Shown: positions 14,836-23,786, counted from the stretch's first letter. The stretch is DNA of 64,000 nucleotides from Leptospira langatensis (GCF_004770615.1 NZ_RQER01000008.1:1-64000); one strand, 5' to 3'. Translations and numbers: made by a program. The notes: generated from the letters alone by a model not told the origin.

Positions 14836-15377
14836 TGCCTCCAAATCCGATTGTTTGCGAGAAATGCCAGGAATTCCTCGGAGTAATTTGTCGGATTTTC
14901 CCTTCGGAAGGTTCCCTTTATGATGAAGGATACATGGCTTCTCTAGGATTAACCTTTCTTGGAGGAGACCAATTCTCTGGTGACAATATAACCACTACCG
15001 CAAGCTGGATTGGAAAGACAAATGCGGGGCGTAATTGGAATGAATGGTGGCCAACTTGCCCTTGTCACCCTAACTGCAGCCATTATTGGGAAATTTTCTC
15101 CGGAGCAGGCGCAAAAGAGCACTTCGAAGATATCGACGATATCTTTTCGCAGGGGAAAAAACGAGACACTCGATTTCGCGACATTGAGCATCATACGTAT
15201 GACCAAGACTTAGAAGCAAACCGTGAAGCAATCCGTCTGGAGAAGAAATACGGCCCAATTAAGCGGAAATCTTCCTTCACGAATGGCCTCTGGGAGGAAC
15301 CTACCTGTGATGACGACCATGAGGAGGACTCTTGGTTTTCTGATTACATTGATTGGAGAATCCAATGCCTATCTTAA
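14835..15377 (+). CDS. minor head protein, C-terminal zinc part (MuF-like)
   Basis: The ATG overlaps the previous stop as TGATG. The 180-residue product starts with VCEKCQEFLG and continues to WPTCPCHPNCSHYW. This C-x2-C plus HPNC pattern normally ends a MuF domain in a single polypeptide. A stop in this frame at 14826-14828 leaves no room for a frameshift, so the two parts are probably translated separately but coupled. Confidence 0.5.
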   Translation: MPPNPIVCEKCQEFLGVICRIFPSEGSLYDEGYMASLGLTFLGGDQFSGDNITTTASWIGKTNAGRNWNEWWPTCPCHPNCSHYWEIFSGAGAKEHFEDIDDIFSQGKKRDTRFRDIEHHTYDQDLEANREAIRLEKKYGPIKRKSSFTNGLWEEPTCDDDHEEDSWFSDYIDWRIQCLS

Positions 15378-15604
15378 CAGGACGCGTAAGAAAATATATA
15401 CCATGGAACCGCGATCAAAACGTTGGTGGGTACGGATTTATTACAGACGATTCCGGTACAGAATATTTCTTCCACGCAAAATATTCTAATTTAACTGATG
15501 AAGACTTTCGCGTTGGCCTTCTTGTTAAGTTTGAGATAAGGGAAGGATTTGATAACAAAAGGGGCCGACTTTCCCAACAAGCCTCGAAGGTTGACCGTGC
15601 ATGA
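15365..15604 (+). CDS. cold-shock-like OB-fold protein
   Basis: ATG 15365 has GGAG eight bases upstream and gives 79 residues. The sequence follows the cold-shock domain: GRVRKYIP, GGYGFITDDSGTEYFFHA (compare G-x-G-F-I and FFH of RNP motifs), then VKFEIREG. It probably binds single-stranded RNA or DNA. It overlaps the upstream gene by 13 bases and the downstream gene as ATGA. Confidence 0.65.
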   Translation: MPILTGRVRKYIPWNRDQNVGGYGFITDDSGTEYFFHAKYSNLTDEDFRVGLLVKFEIREGFDNKRGRLSQQASKVDRA

Positions 15605-16716
15605 GAAAAGTTGGAAAAGGAGGTTCGACTCCCTTCGAAATTGGGACAAAGCCTAACCAATTAACTCCGCTAACTAATGAGGAATTACTAAATCGGCGCG
15701 GGGAATCGGCAATTTGGTATAGAATGAGCCCTTGTCCTTGTCCTTCGGGTGACCAAATCCCGGATTGCCCTTTTTGTTACTCTGGTTTAATTAGGACCTT
15801 CCAAGAAGAACTGATAATTCAAGAAGAACTTGCCGAGCGCGTTACCGGAAATTGCGTTTTCACTCGCTATGCTCCAATAAGTAAGATTGATGAGGCTAAA
15901 CTTTTCCAACGCGGAAGTAAGAAAGACCTTTCTATTATGAAGGTCCACGAGGACCATTTTGAAGTTTTAGAACCTCTTAAATACTGGAACCAGGTAGAGT
16001 TGAAATACCGGGTTAAAATGATCGAAGAAATAATTGTGGAAGGTTCCGGATCGAACGAATACGTCCTTTTTCCAAAATTACCGGACGGGGCCTTGACCGG
16101 AGTTGTAGAGGTATTCAAAATTCCGGAAATAGGAGAACCTATTCCTGTAAAATATTCCGGCTTTACCTTGAATTCGATTGTTTTCCCTGAACGCGTAAAT
16201 GGCCTTCATAGAGCAAAAATTAAATTCGTTTCGGCAATTAAGATCGGGTACAAAACATTCAACGTGGATCCATCTAATAAGCCCTTTGACAAAAGCCAAC
16301 TCACTTTCCAATCCGGCGAATTGATGGGCGTGCTCGGTTCCGGATATCGGATCGGTGAAGGAGACATCATTACTCTACTGGTTTCGAAACTTCGCCATTC
16401 TGAATATATTCACTTTAAACCAAATGGAAAGGCGATCGATAAGGTAGCATATTCTCCTATTTTCGAGATAGATTCTATTATCTCCAAGGAAAGAGATGGC
16501 CTCAAACTCTGGAAGCAAGGTAGAGATTACATTCTCTTTGGAGATTCGGAGGTTCAATGGCTCACCGATAAGCCCCGAGGTGGCTACACTATTATTTACG
16601 ACTATCACCCGAGCTTCCGAGTTACAGGGTTTATCGAGGCTGGAGACGGTGAAAATCGTCCTAAGCCAAGGATCTTTAAAATGAAGCCTGTTTCCAGTTT
16701 TAATGCTCGGGATTAG
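15601..16716 (+). CDS. virion-associated hypothetical protein with Cys cluster
   Basis: The 371-residue protein has an N-terminal CPCPSGDQIPDCPFC cysteine cluster (residues about 45-59) followed by a long beta-rich region. Similar proteins occur among phage head-neck genes, which suits the position here, but no certain family is recognised. Confidence 0.45.
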   Translation: MRKVGKGGSTPFEIGTKPNQLTPLTNEELLNRRGESAIWYRMSPCPCPSGDQIPDCPFCYSGLIRTFQEELIIQEELAERVTGNCVFTRYAPISKIDEAKLFQRGSKKDLSIMKVHEDHFEVLEPLKYWNQVELKYRVKMIEEIIVEGSGSNEYVLFPKLPDGALTGVVEVFKIPEIGEPIPVKYSGFTLNSIVFPERVNGLHRAKIKFVSAIKIGYKTFNVDPSNKPFDKSQLTFQSGELMGVLGSGYRIGEGDIITLLVSKLRHSEYIHFKPNGKAIDKVAYSPIFEIDSIISKERDGLKLWKQGRDYILFGDSEVQWLTDKPRGGYTIIYDYHPSFRVTGFIEAGDGENRPKPRIFKMKPVSSFNARD

Positions 16717-16744
16717 AATGGGAAGATTCTAAAGAGCAATTCAA

Positions 16745-17167
16745 ATGAAATCCATGAATAAATATTTAAAAATCATTACTTATTACTGGGATGTTTTTAC
16801 GTTCACTACCGGTAAGTTTTTCATTCTACCCATTTTCCTTTTTAGCATGTTAAAGATGGCATGGGTTCTATGGAAGCAAAAGCTCAAGCTAAGAACTGCC
16901 CCAATCGGACAAGTCATCCTGATTCACTATAATCCAGAAACAATTCAAAGTCCGGAATTACTAGCGCCTATTATTGAAGAAAGCATCTTTAAACCCTTTC
17001 GCCTTCTTCACAATGTGGATCCTATAGTATTGATTCTCCCCCTCGGAATGACCTTGCAAAGCGGAACAATACAAGGATTACTACGAAGTTTGAATGCCGA
17101 TCAGCGCGCCGAAATCCAACGGCAATTATATCAATTTAGAAATAAGATTGAAGTGGTTCCTGGATAA
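16745..17167 (+). CDS. membrane-anchored hypothetical protein
   Basis: The 140-residue protein has an N-terminal membrane helix (FILPIFLFSMLKMAWVLW) and a soluble C-terminal domain. Its stop overlaps the ATG of the polyvalent gene (TAATG), so the two are likely co-translated. Confidence 0.5.
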   Translation: MKSMNKYLKIITYYWDVFTFTTGKFFILPIFLFSMLKMAWVLWKQKLKLRTAPIGQVILIHYNPETIQSPELLAPIIEESIFKPFRLLHNVDPIVLILPLGMTLQSGTIQGLLRSLNADQRAEIQRQLYQFRNKIEVVPG

Positions 17168-20100
17168 TGCAAACGCTTTCGTCGGACGATATTACTGAGG
17201 AAGTCGCTTCCCGGATCCTGGATAAAATACACCTCTCTATGACCAAAGAAGATCCGATTTGGCAAGAGCTGGCGATGTCGGATTATTCAAGACAGGATGA
17301 TGAGGGCTATATAAACCAGCTTTCGAGAAACGGCCTACATAAGGTTCTTACTGCCTCTGAAAAAGAGCTCGGAGTCGATGCAAAAATTGCCCTCTCCCAG
17401 GAGTTCAAGAAACTTGGTGCCAGCTTTCTCTCGCAATATCTGAAATCATGGGCCAAGCTTGACTCGGGTCAAGAAATTGAAAAATCTATGATTGGCTATT
17501 TTGATTTTATCGAGGTTTCTAAAGGAACTTTTTCGAATAAGCTTCGTCAAGGCCCGTCGGAAGCGCAGAAAGCCGCCGGAAATTATCGAAAATTACACAT
17601 CTCCATCCAAGGATTGAATATAGCGATCGAGAATAAAAAGGGGTCGTTTCGAAGCGGAATATCTGACTCAGGCAAAGCTTGGAAAACTAAAATACATTTT
17701 GATTATGGATATATCAAACGAACAACCGGGGCGGATGGAGATCATGTAGACGTTTTCATCGGCCCGGATCATGAATCGGATATCGTTTTCGTAATCAATC
17801 AACTGAACGCAGATGGAACGTTCGATGAGCACAAAGTTATGCTTGGCTTCCACGATGAAAAATCTGCCAAATTTGGTTACTTATTAAATTACACCAAAGG
17901 CTGGAAAGGTTTGGGCTCCATCGTAGCCTTAACGATGCCACAATTCAAACAATGGTTGGAATCTGGAGAAACCACGAGAGAGTTAAAGGATCCGAAGGTA
18001 GAGTTCTTAAAATCGGTTCTTGCAGAAATTCGAAGACCATGGGTAAAAGAGATAGTCGCGATCACTAAGGCTTCGAACTTAATAAAAAAAAAAGTGTTGG
18101 TCAGGGGTAAAACTGGACCATACTATGCTAATAGAAGTATCAGGATAGGAGAAGAAGACCATGGCATCCGCAGATCCGCAGGAGGAATTGGCCGAGAGAG
18201 CGAAGAACATCCAGAGAATCCTGAAGGAAAAAGGGTACAAGGGGGAGGTTCTGAAGAGAACAATGAAATATTTACTTCGCCATCCGGATATACAGCCGAC
18301 GGAAGTAATCTCTTACGAGGCCTTACTGAAGGCGGGAGAAGAAATTTCACCAAAAGTTTCCCAAACCTCCCTGGATCTATCCAAGACCTAATCGTTCGAA
18401 CTAAACCAGTTTTAAGAACTGCCGATCCCGAAAAACTAAAGGCGATGAATGCCGAGGCATTTTTCGATCCAAAACCGAACATAATTTATCTAAAAGAGAC
18501 ATTTTCGAAAGACGAGCTTGTACATGAACTTATTCATTACGCCGACTGGAATAATTTCATCGATAGAAAAGCAGAACTGCAATATCGCAAGGATGCGACG
18601 GCGGCCGGTCTTCTTATTCACGAAAATTTACTTTCATTAGATAAAGATGACGTACCTTCGGAATATTATGAGGACTGGTTTTGGGGGAACGCATATCTAA
18701 AGTTAGGAAAAGGGGGATCTCCCTCTGCTCTACCCATACCAGATTTCACAAGTATAGAAAATTTCCTGCAGCAAAATCAAACCAAGTGTACATCCTCAAC
18801 CGCTGCTGTGCTCGCACTGTTCCATCACCTTGAGACAGAAGCTGGATACAAATTCAGGATCCAGCATTTATATGAAGAAGTATTAACATACGGTTTACAG
18901 GATGAGCAAGATAAAATCGACGGCATAATAAACATTGATTTTGAAAAATCTTTACTACCGGCTGACGGAAATTCATTTTTTCAGCGTATAATGACATCTC
19001 TCGAGAAGCTTCGTTGGATTTTCAAAGGAAGAGGATTCCCGCTTGGGACCTCTAGAGTTTGGGCGGATAAGAAGACAAGAATCAAGACTGCAGACGGATG
19101 GAAGATACAAAAAGTTCCGAAGGAACATGGGGGAGGGCAAGTCGATCCTGCAATCAGCAAGAAAGAGGAAGTTAAGCCTAAGAATAAAGGTATTGAACAC
19201 CCTTCTACGATCCCTTTCAACCAACTACGAAGAATTAAGCAATATACCGATGAAAAGGATATTGATCGAGAGCAGATTAACACTCTCAAAGAAAGGATTC
19301 TAAACGAAGGATATGACCCATCCTTTCCGATCATGGTGGATAAACAAGATGGTTTATGGACTGTAGTTGCCGGGAATCACCGACATATTGCCGTAGAAGA
19401 GCTAGTACAAGAGGGAAAGTTGCCTGACAATTTCCCGATTCCGGTTGTGGTCAAAGAATTTGCTTCCACAAATGAACGACTTGCGGCGCAGGTTGCTGAA
19501 AATCAAAGAAGGACTGTACTACCTACCGACGAAGCAACTGCTTATGGCCAGATGGTTTCAAACGGATGGAGTACTCAAAAGATTGCGGAAAAACTCGGAA
19601 AAACCCCGGGAGAAATAAACAAACGCCTAGCATTGAATAATCTCACTCCTGATCTCTTTCAATTGGTGAAGAAAAAGGATCGCTCCTTACCGTTGGGAAT
19701 TGCGGAAGTCTTAGGAATGTTTGCAACAGATGCTTCTGGAAATCCCAATTCCACCATTCAACTTCGTGCCTTTAAATGGTATGTTGAAAATCGGAGTAAG
19801 TATCCTGGCCGTGGCCCATCGGTTCTCCAGAGCTATATTAAAGACCTTCAATCCGGAGAGATTGAGAGTTTTGATCTTAACTCGGTTGCTACGGATATCC
19901 AACGGGAAGCTTTAAGGACTGTTTCGATGGAAAAAGCGATTACAAATAGGAAGATGCTCGAGATCATGCTGGACTCTCTTTCTAAATCCTATCAAAGGAT
20001 CCTAGGCGATAACATCAATGCCCTCCAGCCTGAGACCGTTAAGGAATTGGCAGCTTCCCTGGCAGTATCAAGTGATAAGGGCGTTCAATCATCGGCCGTA

Positions 20101-20301
20101 ATGGGAAGACTAGACGTGATTATTCGCGATTTATCTATTATCAAGGATTCCATTTCCAAAAAGATGAAAGAAATTGAGGCCGATGCCGCAACCCCATTTA
20201 TGTTTGCCAAATCTGAGCTGGTCGATTTTCTTTCCGACACCGATTACACGCTTAATTTATCATATACTCTCTGGAACGAATACACAAGGAACGCCGCATG
20301 A
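17167..20301 (+). CDS. polyvalent protein: pyrophosphatase-like, metallopeptidase-like and ParB-like parts
   Basis: The 1044-residue product joins several domains known from phage polyvalent proteins. Residues about 129-270 resemble a phage inorganic-pyrophosphatase domain, with the metal signature GADGDHVDVF at 188-197. Residues about 420-480 contain HELIH at 453-457, a zincin-type metal motif. Residues about 678-830 form a ParB/sulfiredoxin-like domain (VVAGNHRHIA, VAENQRR) with a following helix-turn-helix (STQKIAEKLGKTPGEIN). Polyvalent proteins are thought to enter the cell with the phage DNA and protect it. A low-complexity linker (residues about 330-400) overlaps another gene in a second frame. 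An A10 run at about 18084-18093 lies within the frame. Confidence 0.75.
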   Translation: MQTLSSDDITEEVASRILDKIHLSMTKEDPIWQELAMSDYSRQDDEGYINQLSRNGLHKVLTASEKELGVDAKIALSQEFKKLGASFLSQYLKSWAKLDSGQEIEKSMIGYFDFIEVSKGTFSNKLRQGPSEAQKAAGNYRKLHISIQGLNIAIENKKGSFRSGISDSGKAWKTKIHFDYGYIKRTTGADGDHVDVFIGPDHESDIVFVINQLNADGTFDEHKVMLGFHDEKSAKFGYLLNYTKGWKGLGSIVALTMPQFKQWLESGETTRELKDPKVEFLKSVLAEIRRPWVKEIVAITKASNLIKKKVLVRGKTGPYYANRSIRIGEEDHGIRRSAGGIGRESEEHPENPEGKRVQGGGSEENNEIFTSPSGYTADGSNLLRGLTEGGRRNFTKSFPNLPGSIQDLIVRTKPVLRTADPEKLKAMNAEAFFDPKPNIIYLKETFSKDELVHELIHYADWNNFIDRKAELQYRKDATAAGLLIHENLLSLDKDDVPSEYYEDWFWGNAYLKLGKGGSPSALPIPDFTSIENFLQQNQTKCTSSTAAVLALFHHLETEAGYKFRIQHLYEEVLTYGLQDEQDKIDGIINIDFEKSLLPADGNSFFQRIMTSLEKLRWIFKGRGFPLGTSRVWADKKTRIKTADGWKIQKVPKEHGGGQVDPAISKKEEVKPKNKGIEHPSTIPFNQLRRIKQYTDEKDIDREQINTLKERILNEGYDPSFPIMVDKQDGLWTVVAGNHRHIAVEELVQEGKLPDNFPIPVVVKEFASTNERLAAQVAENQRRTVLPTDEATAYGQMVSNGWSTQKIAEKLGKTPGEINKRLALNNLTPDLFQLVKKKDRSLPLGIAEVLGMFATDASGNPNSTIQLRAFKWYVENRSKYPGRGPSVLQSYIKDLQSGEIESFDLNSVATDIQREALRTVSMEKAITNRKMLEIMLDSLSKSYQRILGDNINALQPETVKELAASLAVSSDKGVQSSAVMGRLDVIIRDLSIIKDSISKKMKEIEADAATPFMFAKSELVDFLSDTDYTLNLSYTLWNEYTRNAA
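18161..18391 (+). CDS. nested gene inside the polyvalent gene
   Basis: In a different frame from the 1044-residue gene, ATG 18161 follows AGGAGA with eight bases between, an excellent ribosome binding site. The 76-residue product is smooth and helical (PQEELAERAKNIQRILKEKG), while the large frame here is Gly/Ser/Glu-rich. An in-frame TAG at 18146-18148 shows that this frame begins anew here. No family is recognised. Confidence 0.5.
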   Translation: MASADPQEELAERAKNIQRILKEKGYKGEVLKRTMKYLLRHPDIQPTEVISYEALLKAGEEISPKVSQTSLDLSKT

Positions 20302-20540
20302 CGCCTAATCAGGAACCTAATAAAGACATCTCCTTCAATAATCATCCCCGCGTATGCAGCCTGCGCGCTGTTCTTACCGAATGTATTGCCTTTGGGGGAC
20401 TCCCTCACAATACATTCCAGGGAGTCTTTAAAGAAATCGACGATGCTTTTATGGAACGAGACCACTTACTTACCTTTATCGAAAGAACAGGCAAGGCTGG
20501 AGATTACGAAAAATTTAAGCAAACAGGGCAATTTGATTAA
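20298..20540 (+). CDS. small hypothetical protein
   Basis: The 80-residue product is coupled to the polyvalent gene by ATGA. Its 3' end meets the converging lipoprotein gene with a four-base overlap. No family is recognised. Confidence 0.45.
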   Translation: MTPNQEPNKDISFNNHPRVCSLRAVLTECIAFGGLPHNTFQGVFKEIDDAFMERDHLLTFIERTGKAGDYEKFKQTGQFD

Positions 20541-21238
20541 GGTGCGCAAAGAGTAAGTGAACCGCTGGTTGACGTTACTTCAAAGTCTCCAGCGCTACTT
20601 CCAGAGCCAGTAAACTTAGTGAGTCGTCCATCGTTATATTCTCTAGTTCCGAAGTTATCCACTATTTGAGAAACGAGCGAACCAGTATAGGAATAAGCAA
20701 TCGAAGAATTCGAGCTAGCTACAGTACTAACTGTATAGTTCCCATGAGCATCCGCTTGCGAATAATTGATCGGAGTGATTAGGCTAGCTCCATTCGGTAA
20801 ACCGGAACCTATCGAAGTCTGCACTAGGTCCGCCCCGTTAGAAGAAAACGATACCTCTACGGTTTGTGTTCCCGACTGATCTTCAATGATGTTTGTTATT
20901 TTAGAGCCTCTAAACCCAACTAAGAAGACATTCCGGAATGTCGGTAGATCAATGGTACTTGCTTTAAACGCAAGATAAGATCCAAATTCGTAAATATTCG
21001 TTTCGGTATTATTATCCGTGCATGTTACGGTAAAGCCCGAGGCGGAGCATACAAAAATCTGCGAAGTAGCAGGAATTGTGTAAGAGGATGGAATTATTCT
21101 GCAATCTCCTGATCCTCCCGTAGTAGCAGACCCCGGATCCAGCAGTCTGGAAAGAGTGTGCATTTCGTCCTTCTTGGCCTGGTCATCTTCACATGCAAAA
21201 AATCCGGCAAAAAATAATAAGAAAATCAATCGTTTCAT
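20537..21238 (-). CDS. outer-membrane lipoprotein (cargo gene)
   Basis: The 233-residue product begins with a lipoprotein signal (KRLIFLLFFAGFFAC), with the lipid-carrying Cys at residue 16, followed by an acidic stretch. The mature part is Ser/Thr/Gly-rich and beta-like, with few charges. It is transcribed against the neighbouring early operon and is not a structural-gene type. A lysogenic conversion role at the host surface is likely but unproven. Confidence 0.65.
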   Translation of the reverse strand: MKRLIFLLFFAGFFACEDDQAKKDEMHTLSRLLDPGSATTGGSGDCRIIPSSYTIPATSQIFVCSASGFTVTCTDNNTETNIYEFGSYLAFKASTIDLPTFRNVFLVGFRGSKITNIIEDQSGTQTVEVSFSSNGADLVQTSIGSGLPNGASLITPINYSQADAHGNYTVSTVASSNSSIAYSYTGSLVSQIVDNFGTREYNDGRLTKFTGSGSSAGDFEVTSTSGSLTLCAP

Positions 21239-21331
21239 AGCAATGCTCCCCGCTATAAATACCAGGATAGGGGTAAAATGCCGGTGTTGTCACCACTTTT
21301 ATTTGGTGGTCGTTAAAAAATTGCGTTATGC

Positions 21332-21391
21332 AGTATGAGCTCGTTAGACGCCATTGCGGCCCGCCAAAATACTGTTCGGTGAGCTCATACT
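21332..21391. repeat. 11-bp perfect inverted repeat with 38-base loop
   Basis: AGTATGAGCTC (21332-21342) and GAGCTCATACT (21381-21391) are exact reverse complements. They lie downstream of the minus-strand gene ending at 21410. A T6 run follows on that strand, so a long-loop terminator is possible. It also marks the boundary of the lipoprotein gene. Confidence 0.55.
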
Positions 21392-21409
21392 ATCAAAATG
21401 GGTGATTTC

Positions 21410-21748
21410 TCAGGCTTTTGAGGCTTTTCCGCTTGCGGAAGGAGTTTTTTCGCTGCCGGTCAAAGCCAAAGTGGAACTCAATAGGGACGTAGCGATTTCT
21501 TCGGCCTCCGCCAGCGCCTTATCTCGCTCCTTGCCAAGCATGATCCCTGTTAGGACTAACTCGGAAAGTTGCTGAGTTATTAACTGGTCGTTGACGCTTG
21601 GATAATTTGTTGATAATTTATCCTTCAATGCAATGACCTTCGTCATCGTCTCTTTTGCGTTTTGCGTAGCAACTGCTGGCTCAATCCCTTTGCTAATATC
21701 ACTCTTGGCTAACTGGGATATTTGTTGAAATACGACTGAATCGTTCAT
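21410..21748 (-). CDS. small helical hypothetical protein
   Basis: ATG at 21748 has GTGGAGGAAATCAA directly upstream. An upstream in-frame start at 21772 would add the residues MSCCGGNQ. The 112-residue product is helical and Ala/Ser/Lys-rich, and may be a tail-associated or chaperone-like protein. It is the last gene of the minus-strand tail group. Confidence 0.5.
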   Translation of the reverse strand: MNDSVVFQQISQLAKSDISKGIEPAVATQNAKETMTKVIALKDKLSTNYPSVNDQLITQQLSELVLTGIMLGKERDKALAEAEEIATSLLSSTLALTGSEKTPSASGKASKA

Positions 21749-21782
21749 TTGATTTCCTCCACAACAAGACATTTCTTTTCCT

Positions 21783-21914
21783 TCACCATTTACCCATTGG
21801 GCACGATTGACTTTGTACTTTCGTTTTCAATCGGACAAAGCAAAGGCAAACGGAGCATTGCTCCATGGTTGGTATCGCCTTCCAGAGTAGTTCGCAATCT
21901 AAGCAGATTCCCAT
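21783..21914 (-). CDS. 43-residue zinc-knuckle mini-protein
   Basis: From ATG 21914 the product contains CLDCELLW and CSVCLCF, a C-x2-C pair of the kind that binds zinc. A longer in-frame start at 22073 would overlap the upstream gene. No known family is recognised. Confidence 0.35.
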   Translation of the reverse strand: MGICLDCELLWKAIPTMEQCSVCLCFVRLKTKVQSQSCPMGKW

Positions 21915-21958
21915 TCTTTTCTCGGAAAATGTTTTATTCTCTACTGACTGTTCCAAAA

Positions 21959-22396
21959 TTAACTCCAGAATTGACCCGGGACGGTATATTCGTTCACCAA
22001 AACCCAATTCAAAAATTGATATTTGTAGACTTTGTATTTTGTAAACCAGCTTGGAACATGACAGGTATTGCAACTATTGATACAACACGTCGACCAGCAA
22101 CATTGTACAAAAGTAGTACCTCCAGTCCAACAAAGCCCAAGGTGAAGCGTCTGAGTGTAACCTGGTCCGCAACCTGGACAATTGGAGGTGAAAAATGGCC
22201 CGGTGTCATAGCACGAATTTGAACCTCCACAATTCAAACAATCCGGAGCAGTTACGCCGAGATCTATTTGCTCATCAACGACATGCCATTCATCGCCGAT
22301 TGTGTAAGAACCAGCCGGAAATACATCGTATCTATTTGAACTAACATTCCCCACCCAATGGCCACCTGCTCCAGATACTGGTGAAGCAGGCCCCAC
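21959..22396 (-). CDS. Cys-rich C-terminal extension of the tail fibre (-1 frame)
   Basis: This frame is open from before the fibre stop codon. It could start at GTG 22396 but has no ribosome binding site. It is better read as a -1 frameshift product of the 22405-23187 gene, giving about 409 residues in total. The 145-residue piece carries many Cys (NCPGCGPG, CCWSTCCINSCNTC) and Gly, which suits a disulfide or metal-stabilised fibre tip. Confidence 0.5.
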   Translation of the reverse strand: MGPASPVSGAGGHWVGNVSSNRYDVFPAGSYTIGDEWHVVDEQIDLGVTAPDCLNCGGSNSCYDTGPFFTSNCPGCGPGYTQTLHLGLCWTGGTTFVQCCWSTCCINSCNTCHVPSWFTKYKVYKYQFLNWVLVNEYTVPGQFWS

Positions 22397-22417
22397 AGGT
22401 GGGGTTATGCGAAAGGG
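22391..22417 (-). promoter_or_regulatory. -1 frameshift site: slippery heptamer plus hairpins
   Basis: On the minus strand the in-frame heptamer C CCT TTC (22417-22411) is followed by GCA and TAA, then by CCCCAC-CT-GTGGGG. A second hairpin comes next (CCTGCT...AGCAGG enclosing CCAG-TAT-CTGG). This is the X-XXY-YYZ layout of a -1 programmed frameshift, with the stimulatory structure at the usual distance. Confidence 0.55.
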
Positions 22418-23187
22418 CGCCAGGTCACTCCTTCATCATTGGTCCAATAGGCATAATTCCCTTGAGTGCGGACTTGGAACTTGGCATTGTCGAAACCGGC
22501 AGAAGGAACGGTGCGAATAAAGTCCTTAGCCTCGACATAGTTAAACAACCAGTTAATCGCGTTCGTTAGGGTGGTGCGGTCCCCAATAGCAGGGTTCAAA
22601 CCCACCCCAACACCGAGAAATTGCGGATCATAGACTGGGAGTAATAATGTGGCTTCGGTAATAGGCCCACCAATGACATCTCTTTTGTAATGCAAAAGTC
22701 CTACACGGCCAGTGGTCGGACTAGGAGCAGGGAGGGACGGAACCCACTGTTCAAACAATTTTACTTCATTTGTCTTTCTCGTTGGGCCGGATCCTGGTTG
22801 GAAAGATTTTCCTGCGGTATCCCAAAGCATTAAAGCTGCGGGATCGGTGAGACTTTGATCTAAGAGTATTTCGTAAATGCCTGCTAAAGCATCTGGATTC
22901 GGAATCAGCGATACCGCTGGGAAACGGAAAACGGTATCTGGTCTAATGATGATTCCGGAATCAACTTCAATGTTCGTTCCATCGGTGGTTACACCAAAAC
23001 CAATGTATGTATCTTCCGCCTGTCCAATTGCAGCTAGAATAGCAGTAAGGATTGCCGGAACGATAGAATGTTCTGGATTGGCCCCGGAAAATCTGTCGAA
23101 ATCATCCGGGTTGATCTTTTGAAAAGCATTCGTATGGAAGACTTTTACCTGATTTCCAACTAAGGAAATAGCAACTTCATTTGCCAT
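22405..23187 (-). CDS. tail fibre or tail collar protein
   Basis: The 260-residue beta-rich protein follows the baseplate J and gp48-like genes, in the position of Mu-type fibre genes. It includes SGIIIRPDTVFRF and a conserved-looking end, QGNYAYWTNDEGVTWRPF. The frame may extend by -1 shifting into the Cys-rich frame downstream. Confidence 0.6.
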   Translation of the reverse strand: MANEVAISLVGNQVKVFHTNAFQKINPDDFDRFSGANPEHSIVPAILTAILAAIGQAEDTYIGFGVTTDGTNIEVDSGIIIRPDTVFRFPAVSLIPNPDALAGIYEILLDQSLTDPAALMLWDTAGKSFQPGSGPTRKTNEVKLFEQWVPSLPAPSPTTGRVGLLHYKRDVIGGPITEATLLLPVYDPQFLGVGVGLNPAIGDRTTLTNAINWLFNYVEAKDFIRTVPSAGFDNAKFQVRTQGNYAYWTNDEGVTWRPFA

Positions 23188-23189
23188 TT

Positions 23190-23786
23190 TTAGAATTCTC
23201 CTGCATAAACGGCAGTTCCCGCCGCAACGATCCTATTTAATTTTATTAACTGAGTTTCCGTGAGTTTAGATGGATCCGAATAAAGAATGTAGGTCAAACC
23301 TCTATCGGGTGTCGCGATTGAGGAAACTCCACTTGATCCTGGACCGGGAGGCTCAATGCCAGCCCCTGCAGCCGATACTCCCACCGCAAAGCCAAACTCA
23401 TTTGTTTTGAGGACGAAAAAATCTGGTTTAGGAAATATTTCAGCGATCTTAGGATAGGAACATTGCCCTGACAGGATGTACCCTACTATATAACCGACAA
23501 AATCTTCATCCGATAGGGCCCCCGGTTTTTCCACGCGGAGCAATTTCGCCCAATCCTTAAGAAAATATCCGAAAGCTTCGGTGAGCACAGCGGCAGTTGC
23601 GGCCCCATCTTGATAGCGAAGATGCCATTCTATTCCATTATAGAGAGAACCCTTATTGATATCGTTTATGTTGGTAACAGGAGAAAATTCGGGTCTACTT
23701 GCGTCTCCGAACATCTCCTTGAATACAGGGTCTGTGTGGTTGAATGAAGGAAGGAACTCTAAAAATCTATTATCGTGGGTTATCAT
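23190..23786 (-). CDS. baseplate protein (Mu gp48-like position)
   Basis: The 198-residue protein starts at an ATG that overlaps the stop of the J gene. It holds an EWHLRYQDG-type N-terminal region and a helical middle. In Mu-like phages the gene after J (gp47) is gp48 or gpI. Assignment is by order, with weak sequence support. Confidence 0.5.
   Translation of the reverse strand: MITHDNRFLEFLPSFNHTDPVFKEMFGDASRPEFSPVTNINDINKGSLYNGIEWHLRYQDGAATAAVLTEAFGYFLKDWAKLLRVEKPGALSDEDFVGYIVGYILSGQCSYPKIAEIFPKPDFFVLKTNEFGFAVGVSAAGAGIEPPGPGSSGVSSIATPDRGLTYILYSDPSKLTETQLIKLNRIVAAGTAVYAGEF

Noticed and set aside
14820..14840. Programmed frameshift joining the two MuF-like genes
   Set aside because: The downstream frame has a stop at 14826-14828, leaving only a few bases and no slippery sequence.
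18084..18093. A10 run in the polyvalent gene as a frameshift site or assembly error
   Set aside because: The -1 and +1 frames stop soon after the run, and the zero frame continues with convincing sequence (VLVRGKTGPYYANRSI), so the run is read through normally.
21332..21391. Integron attC site (GTTAGAC next to the inverted repeat)
   Set aside because: A GTTAGAC core is present, but no matching inverse core and no paired L boxes are found in the right order, so an attC site is not supported.
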